Shown here: piece after piece, positions 7,011-10,402 of the stretch
Layout of the letters: every line of letters starts with the position of its first letter
Position numbering within the stretch: position 1 is the first letter of the stretch
NCBI GenBank assembly: GCA_045586995.1
Contig: JAZNBI010000104.1
Span: 1-10,402, forward strand
DNA from: JAZNBI01 sp045586995
GTDB taxonomy: Bacteria; Bacillota; Clostridia; Oscillospirales; CAG-272
Length of the DNA stretch: 10,402 nucleotides
Reading direction: 5' to 3'
The notes under the pieces: model-generated
What the model was told of the DNA's origin: nothing
Seen by the model: only the letters and a program-made list of their open reading frames with translations
Databases searched by the model: none
Program-made: the position numbers and the translations under genes

Positions 7011-7045
7011 CAATAAGATAATTTTTATATGTCACGGAGGACTTT

Positions 7046-8308
7046 ATGAAAAAATACTTTTTTTCATCCGATATACTTATGCCGGATTTTGATAAATACA
7101 GCGGCGATAAATGGGCGGTAATTGCTTGCGACCAATTCACAAGCGAACCGGAATATTGGAACAATTGCAGAGAGTTTGTTGGCGATGCGCCTTCAACGTT
7201 GAATATAATTTTGCCCGAGGCATATCTTGACGAATCCGAAGAGCGTATTCCTCAGATAAATGCGACCATGGAAGGTTATTTGAAGGACGTTTTGGTTGCT
7301 CACAAAAATTCTATGATATATCTTGAGCGTGTTCAATCGGACGGCGCGATAAGACGGGGGATAGTAGGTATGATAGACCTCGAAGAATATGATTACAATC
7401 GTGGCTCAACTTCGTTGACACGAGCTACCGAGGGAACGGTTCTCGAAAGAATACCGCCGCGCGTTAAGGTGAGAAAAAACGCCTCGCTCGAATCTCCACA
7501 CATTATGCTTTTGATTGATGACCCTCAAAAAACAGTTATCGAACCCATAGCAAAAAGGGCTTCGGAGCTTGAAACGGCTTATGAATTTGATTTGATGCTT
7601 AACGGTGGACACGTACATGGAAGATTTATCGATGATGACGGCGTATCTGAAATAAATTCGGCACTTGAAGCACTTGCTTCTTTAGATTCGCAAAAAAACA
7701 AATACGGACTTGACAATATATCGCCTCTTTTGTTTGCCGTCGGAGATGGTAATCACTCACTTGCTACTGCAAAAGCAATATACGCCGAGTTAAAGCAAAC
7801 AATGGGTGATGATGCAATGTCACACCCCGCAAGATATGCGCTTGTCGAGCTTGTAAATCTTCACGACGATTCCTTGCAGTTTGAGCCGATATACAGATTG
7901 CTGGTTGATGTTGATCCTAAAGAGGTGCTTGACGCTTTGCGAGAATATGCATCGCGGCTTTCGGGTGATCAAGAGGCGCAAAAGGTTACATATTTTACTA
8001 AAAGCGAGAGTGGAGAAGTGGTGTTTGAGCATCCGTCGAGTCAATTGACGGTTGGAACGCTTCAGAATTTTATGGATGAGTATGTAAAGCAAAATCCAAA
8101 CGCAAAGCTTGACTTTATTCACGGAGAGCAATCTTTAAAAACGCTTGCGACAAAATCCGAAAACAGTATTGGATTTATTTTCGACGGAATGTCAAAGAAC
8201 CAGCTTTTTAAAACCGTTATTTGCGACGGAGCGCTTCCGAGAAAAACATTTTCAATGGGACACGCCGAAGACAAACGCTATTACATTGAGTGCAGAAAAA
8301 TAAAATAA
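7046..8308 (+). CDS. DUF1015 family protein
   Basis: A 420-residue protein, predicted cytosolic, with no signal peptide or membrane segment. It matches the DUF1015 family in length and landmarks: an N-terminal WAVIACDQFTSEPEYW (23-38), ILPEAYL (55-61), RATEGTVLERIPPRVKVR (126-143), a central LLFAVGDGNHSLATAKA (228-244), and a C-terminal FIHGEQSL region. GDGNHS sits where other DUF1015 members have the related GDGHHR-type motif, the block most likely to be catalytic or ligand-binding. The biochemical role is not established to my knowledge; from memory, some clostridial relatives lie next to serine-biosynthesis genes (serC/serA), but none is present here. It is a single-gene unit with its own strong promoter and terminator, suggesting steady expression. 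ATG at 7046 is supported by GGAGG five bases upstream and by the family N terminus. Confidence 0.85.
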   Translation: MKKYFFSSDILMPDFDKYSGDKWAVIACDQFTSEPEYWNNCREFVGDAPSTLNIILPEAYLDESEERIPQINATMEGYLKDVLVAHKNSMIYLERVQSDGAIRRGIVGMIDLEEYDYNRGSTSLTRATEGTVLERIPPRVKVRKNASLESPHIMLLIDDPQKTVIEPIAKRASELETAYEFDLMLNGGHVHGRFIDDDGVSEINSALEALASLDSQKNKYGLDNISPLLFAVGDGNHSLATAKAIYAELKQTMGDDAMSHPARYALVELVNLHDDSLQFEPIYRLLVDVDPKEVLDALREYASRLSGDQEAQKVTYFTKSESGEVVFEHPSSQLTVGTLQNFMDEYVKQNPNAKLDFIHGEQSLKTLATKSENSIGFIFDGMSKNQLFKTVICDGALPRKTFSMGHAEDKRYYIECRKIK

Positions 8309-8318
8309 TTATATACGT

Positions 8319-8353
8319 ATCAGGCGTCGCGATAAATGATTGCGACGCCTGAT
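8319..8353 (+). terminator. Rho-independent terminator of the DUF1015 gene
   Basis: ATCAGGCGTCGC (8319-8330) is perfectly complementary to 8342-8353, a 12-bp GC-rich stem extendable by about three weaker pairs into an AT-rich loop. TGCTTTTG follows the 3' arm, a modest T-run. It begins 10 bases after the stop codon. Confidence 0.85.
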
Positions 8354-8390
8354 TGCTTTTGAAAATCAGAAGATCAGCGTTTTTGTTATT

Positions 8391-8460
8391 TATAAATCAT
8401 AAAAATCAAATAAATTGTAAAAAATGCATCTATAAATCGTTGAAAATCACAAAAAATGTT
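8391..8460 (+). repeat. Imperfect 40-base-period direct repeat upstream of rsmE
   Basis: Two stretches starting with TATAAATC, at 8391 and at 8431, resemble each other over about 28 bases (TATAAATC..AAAATCA..AAAT.TG). The second contains the 18-mer aaaatcacaaaaaatgtt (8443-8460), found again at 9383-9400. The region is strongly AT-rich, so part of the similarity may be compositional. It could act as an UP element or a binding region for the promoter starting at 8460. Confidence 0.4.
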
Positions 8461-8488
8461 TGACAAATTTGTATACATATAGTATAAT
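8460..8488 (+). promoter_or_regulatory. Consensus sigma-A promoter of rsmE
   Basis: Perfect -35 TTGACA (8460-8465), 17-base spacer and perfect -10 TATAAT (8483-8488), the best-matching promoter in the window. The spacer contains the 8-bp palindrome TGTATACA (8470-8477). Transcription would begin near 8495, leaving about 40 bases before the ATG, with GGAG at 8523-8526. Confidence 0.92.
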
Positions 8489-8534
8489 ATTATTTACATT
8501 ACCCTCGTTATAAATTTTTTTTGGAGTGTAATCA

Positions 8535-9284
8535 ATGCCAAGATTTTTTGTTAAACCCTCACAGATTGAGGCCGATAAGGTTGTTATTTGCGGCGATGAT
8601 GCACATCACATTTCGCGCTCCTTGCGTATGGCTGTAGGGGAGCATATTACCGTGTGTGATATGTCGGGCTTTGAATATGATTGCGTACTCGAGAATTTTT
8701 TGGTTCAGAGCGTTGAAGCACGTATTTTGAAAACCGTTAAAATAAATTCCGAACCGCCGTATAAGGCACATCTTTTTCAAGCTTTACCCAAGGGGGACAA
8801 GCTTGATTTCGTTATACAGAAGTCTGTCGAATGCGGAGTGTTTGATATAACGCCTTTTGAAAGCGCAAACTGCATTGTTAAATCAAAGGATTCAACCGAA
8901 AAGAGAAAGACCGAACGCCGTCAAAAAATTGCGTTTGAGGCGGCAAAACAATGCGGCAGAGGAATTATTCCGATTGTTAATGATGTGATTTCGTTTGGCG
9001 AAATGCTTAAAAAGGCACTTTTATCCGACGTTGTGATTTTTTGTTATGAAGGTGAAGAAACTCAAACTCTTAAAAGCTTTTTGCAAAATGAAAAGAGTTT
9101 ATACGGCCAAAAAATGTCGGATATAGCTATTATAATCGGAAGCGAAGGCGGATTTTCTCAAAAAGAGGTTTTGGAAGCAGAAGCGCTCGGAATAAAGACT
9201 GTTGGGCTTGGCAAGAGGATTTTGCGAACCGAAACCGCCTCGGCATTTGTTTTAAGCTGTCTTGTTTATGAGCTTGAATTTTAG
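8535..9284 (+). CDS. rsmE: 16S rRNA (uracil-1498-N3)-methyltransferase RsmE
   Basis: A 249-residue SPOUT-class methyltransferase that transfers a methyl group from S-adenosylmethionine to N3 of U1498 in helix 44 of 16S rRNA. Family features: MPRFFV at the N terminus, a PUA-like RNA-binding region with DDAHHISRSLRMAVGE (21-36), PKGDKLDFVIQKSVECGV (85-102), ERRQKIAFEAAKQCGRGIIP (127-146), and the trefoil-knot cofactor site IGSEGGFS (201-208) with LGKRILRTETA (225-235). The length is typical (about 240-250). GGAG lies 8 bases before the ATG. In many Firmicutes rsmE follows prmA (ribosomal protein L11 methyltransferase); here it is preceded by a DUF1015 gene with its own terminator, and has its own consensus promoter. 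No strong terminator follows. Confidence 0.96.
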   Translation: MPRFFVKPSQIEADKVVICGDDAHHISRSLRMAVGEHITVCDMSGFEYDCVLENFLVQSVEARILKTVKINSEPPYKAHLFQALPKGDKLDFVIQKSVECGVFDITPFESANCIVKSKDSTEKRKTERRQKIAFEAAKQCGRGIIPIVNDVISFGEMLKKALLSDVVIFCYEGEETQTLKSFLQNEKSLYGQKMSDIAIIIGSEGGFSQKEVLEAEALGIKTVGLGKRILRTETASAFVLSCLVYELEF

Positions 9285-9327
9285 AAATTTGTTGTATATT
9301 TTTACAATTTGATATATGGATATAAAG

Positions 9328-9352
9328 CACTTTTTATAAAAAAAAAGTCATT
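9328..9352 (+). terminator. Weak A/T-only hairpin after rsmE
   Basis: The sequence around CACTTTTT-ATAAAA-AAAAAGTC can form a short stem of about 7 pairs followed by CATTTTTTATAA. There is almost no G/C in the stem, so it would be unstable. It is the only terminator-like structure between rsmE and the next gene, so read-through is possible. The rest of the spacer is A/T runs plus the promoter region below. Confidence 0.25.
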
Positions 9353-9378
9353 TTTTATAAAAAATATAAAAAAAACTA

Positions 9379-9407
9379 TTGAAAAATCACAAAAAATGTT
9401 GTAAACT
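9379..9407 (+). promoter_or_regulatory. Probable promoter of the CdaR-type gene, containing the shared 18-mer
   Basis: -35 TTGAAA (9379-9384), 17-base spacer, -10 TAAACT (9402-9407). The hexamers are weaker than others in the window. The spacer consists mostly of aaaatcacaaaaaatgtt (9383-9400), identical to 8443-8460 just upstream of the rsmE -35 box. The ...aaatgttgTAAA arrangement also resembles the rarA promoter (aaatgttgTAAAAT), which supports this -10 placement. Confidence 0.5.
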
Positions 9408-9457
9408 ATATTTATTGTTAAACAAAAAATAATTATTTTAATGATGTGAGGGAAATT

Positions 9458-10402
9458 ATGTCAAACAGATTGTTTCAAACTGTTATTCATCAAATGAAGG
9501 ATGCAGTTGACCGTGTAATTGGCGTTATAGATGAAAACGGTGTTATTATTTCGTGTTCGGACCTTAGTAAAATCGGAGATATAAAGCAGGGAATAAGAGA
9601 TGAGTTGGCATATACAACAAATATCATCGTTACCGGCGGCTATACTTATAGGTCTATATCTACCGGTACTAAAGCCGAATATGTTGTCTTTATAGAGGGC
9701 GAGGATAAAATGGCTGAGAAGTTTTCGAAGCTACTTGCAATTTCTCTCGGCAACATCAAAAACCTCTATGACGAAAAATATGATAAGGGCTCGTTTATCA
9801 AAAATATCATTCTGGATAACATTCTTCCGAGCGATATATATATAAAGAGCAAGGAGCTTCATTTTAACACCGAAGAGGTTCGTATCGTATTCTTGATAAA
9901 GTTCTTCAGCAAGACCGATATGATGCCGTTTGAAATGCTGCAGAATATGTTCCCGGATAAATCCAAGGATTATGTTATCAGCGTAGGCGAGCATGACATA
10001 GTGCTTGTAAAGGATATAAAACCCGGAACCGATTCGAAGGAAATCGAAAAGATCGCCACAAATATTGCCGATACGCTCAGCACCGAATTCTATACAAAGG
10101 TTACGATTGGTATATCTACCGCGGTTGATAATATTAAAGACCTTGCACGCGCGTATAAAGAAGCTCAGGTGGCGCTTGAAGTCGGAAAGGTGTTTGAAAC
10201 CGAGAAGCACATCATCAGTTATGAAAATCTCGGTATAGGACGGCTTATTTATCAGCTTCCTACTACGCTTTGCGAGATGTTTTTACAGGAGGTTTTCAAA
10301 AAAGGAAACTTGGAATCCCTCGACAGAGAAACGCTTATGACAATTCAGTGCTTCTTTGAAAACAACTTGAATGTTTCCGAAACATCAAGAAAGCTTTTTG
10401 TT
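9458..10402 (+). CDS. CdaR/PucR-type sugar-diacid transcriptional regulator, N-terminal part (3' end outside window)
   Basis: The ATG at 9458 follows GAGGG with 5-7 bases of spacing, and the frame stays open to the window edge (315 residues). The N terminus (LFQTVIHQMKDAVDRVIGVIDENGVIISCSD, 5-35) matches the putative sugar-diacid recognition domain of CdaR-type regulators. The middle (about 135-250) resembles the degenerate GGDEF-like region of this class: VRIVFLIKFF, VISVGEHDIVLVKD, VTIGISTAVDNIKDLARAYKEAQVAL. The end, ETLMTIQCFFENNLNVSETSRKLFV (291-315), is the start of the PucR-type helix-turn-helix, where the next residues would normally read like HRNTL.YRL. About 40-50 residues are missing. 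E. coli CdaR activates glucarate/galactarate use; the ligand here is unknown, and no diacid-catabolic gene is in view. Confidence 0.85.
   Translation, partial: MSNRLFQTVIHQMKDAVDRVIGVIDENGVIISCSDLSKIGDIKQGIRDELAYTTNIIVTGGYTYRSISTGTKAEYVVFIEGEDKMAEKFSKLLAISLGNIKNLYDEKYDKGSFIKNIILDNILPSDIYIKSKELHFNTEEVRIVFLIKFFSKTDMMPFEMLQNMFPDKSKDYVISVGEHDIVLVKDIKPGTDSKEIEKIATNIADTLSTEFYTKVTIGISTAVDNIKDLARAYKEAQVALEVGKVFETEKHIISYENLGIGRLIYQLPTTLCEMFLQEVFKKGNLESLDRETLMTIQCFFENNLNVSETSRKLFV

Larger units (their letters stand above)
6641..7045. other. 405-bp divergent intergenic region
   Basis: An AT-rich spacer without a credible gene. From left to right it holds the leader and promoter of the CNNM operon (minus), a 10-bp palindrome AATCGCGATT touching that promoter (6728-6737), an 8-16-8 inverted repeat (GATTTTGC 6742-6749, GCAAAATC 6766-6773), a 12-bp palindrome AAAATCGATTTT (6768-6779), a featureless AT-rich stretch, a 14-bp palindrome AGTTAAATTTAACT (6941-6954), and the promoter and ribosome binding site of the DUF1015 gene. 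Confidence 0.7.

Noticed and set aside
8391..8460. Short CRISPR-like or tandem array upstream of rsmE
   Set aside because: There are only two imperfect AT-rich copies with no palindromic repeat or uniform spacer, so they are kept only as an imperfect direct repeat.
9731..10210. Minus-strand 159-codon open frame inside the CdaR-type gene
   Set aside because: The plus-strand frame gives a recognisable regulator across the same bases; the reverse reading has no family resemblance or ribosome binding site.
1..10402. Defence island, mobile element or biosynthetic cluster
   Set aside because: No transposase, integrase, nuclease, toxin-antitoxin, restriction gene or biosynthetic enzyme is encoded, and base composition and codon use look even across the window.

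Overview
The window looks like chromosomal housekeeping DNA from a low-GC Gram-positive bacterium of class Clostridia, probably an Oscillospiraceae/Ruminococcaceae-type gut lineage. This is inferred from the AT-rich spacers, sigma-A promoters with 17-bp spacers, AGGAGG-type ribosome binding sites, a four-cysteine ribosomal protein L28, two CNNM/CorC proteins, a DUF6873-like protein and a CdaR-type regulator. I see no rRNA, tRNA, CRISPR array, insertion sequence or phage gene.

Layout. (1) 1-456, plus: 3' end of a von Willebrand factor A (vWA) domain gene. It converges on a minus-strand unit, and the two share a 19-bp perfect hairpin (460-503). (2) 504-1552, minus: rpmB (L28), then a DUF6873-like protein, separated by a hairpin-rich spacer with a terminator. 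(3) 1794-3973, plus: rarA (AAA+ replication-recombination ATPase) overlapping a ribokinase-type PfkB kinase by 4 bases. (4) A second shared perfect hairpin (4009-4048), then two overlapping minus-strand CNNM/CorC paralogues (4051-6640). (5) A 405-bp divergent spacer with one strong promoter in each direction and several palindromes. (6) 7046-8308, plus: DUF1015-family protein with its own terminator. (7) 8535-9284, plus: rsmE behind a consensus sigma-A promoter. (8) 9458 to the end, plus: 5' part of a CdaR/PucR-type sugar-diacid regulator, cut by the window edge inside its DNA-binding domain.

How the genes fit together. Most are independent transcription units for ribosome function (rpmB, rsmE), replication-fork maintenance (rarA), sugar phosphorylation (ribokinase) and divalent-cation membrane transport (CNNM pair). 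I found no convincing new multi-gene system. The points most worth a second look are the asymmetric CNNM pair (one partner has lost the signature residues of its cytosolic domains), the uncharacterised DUF1015 and DUF6873 proteins, an 18-base element shared by the promoter regions of rsmE and the CdaR-type gene, and the alternative-pairing RNA element between rpmB and the DUF6873-like gene.
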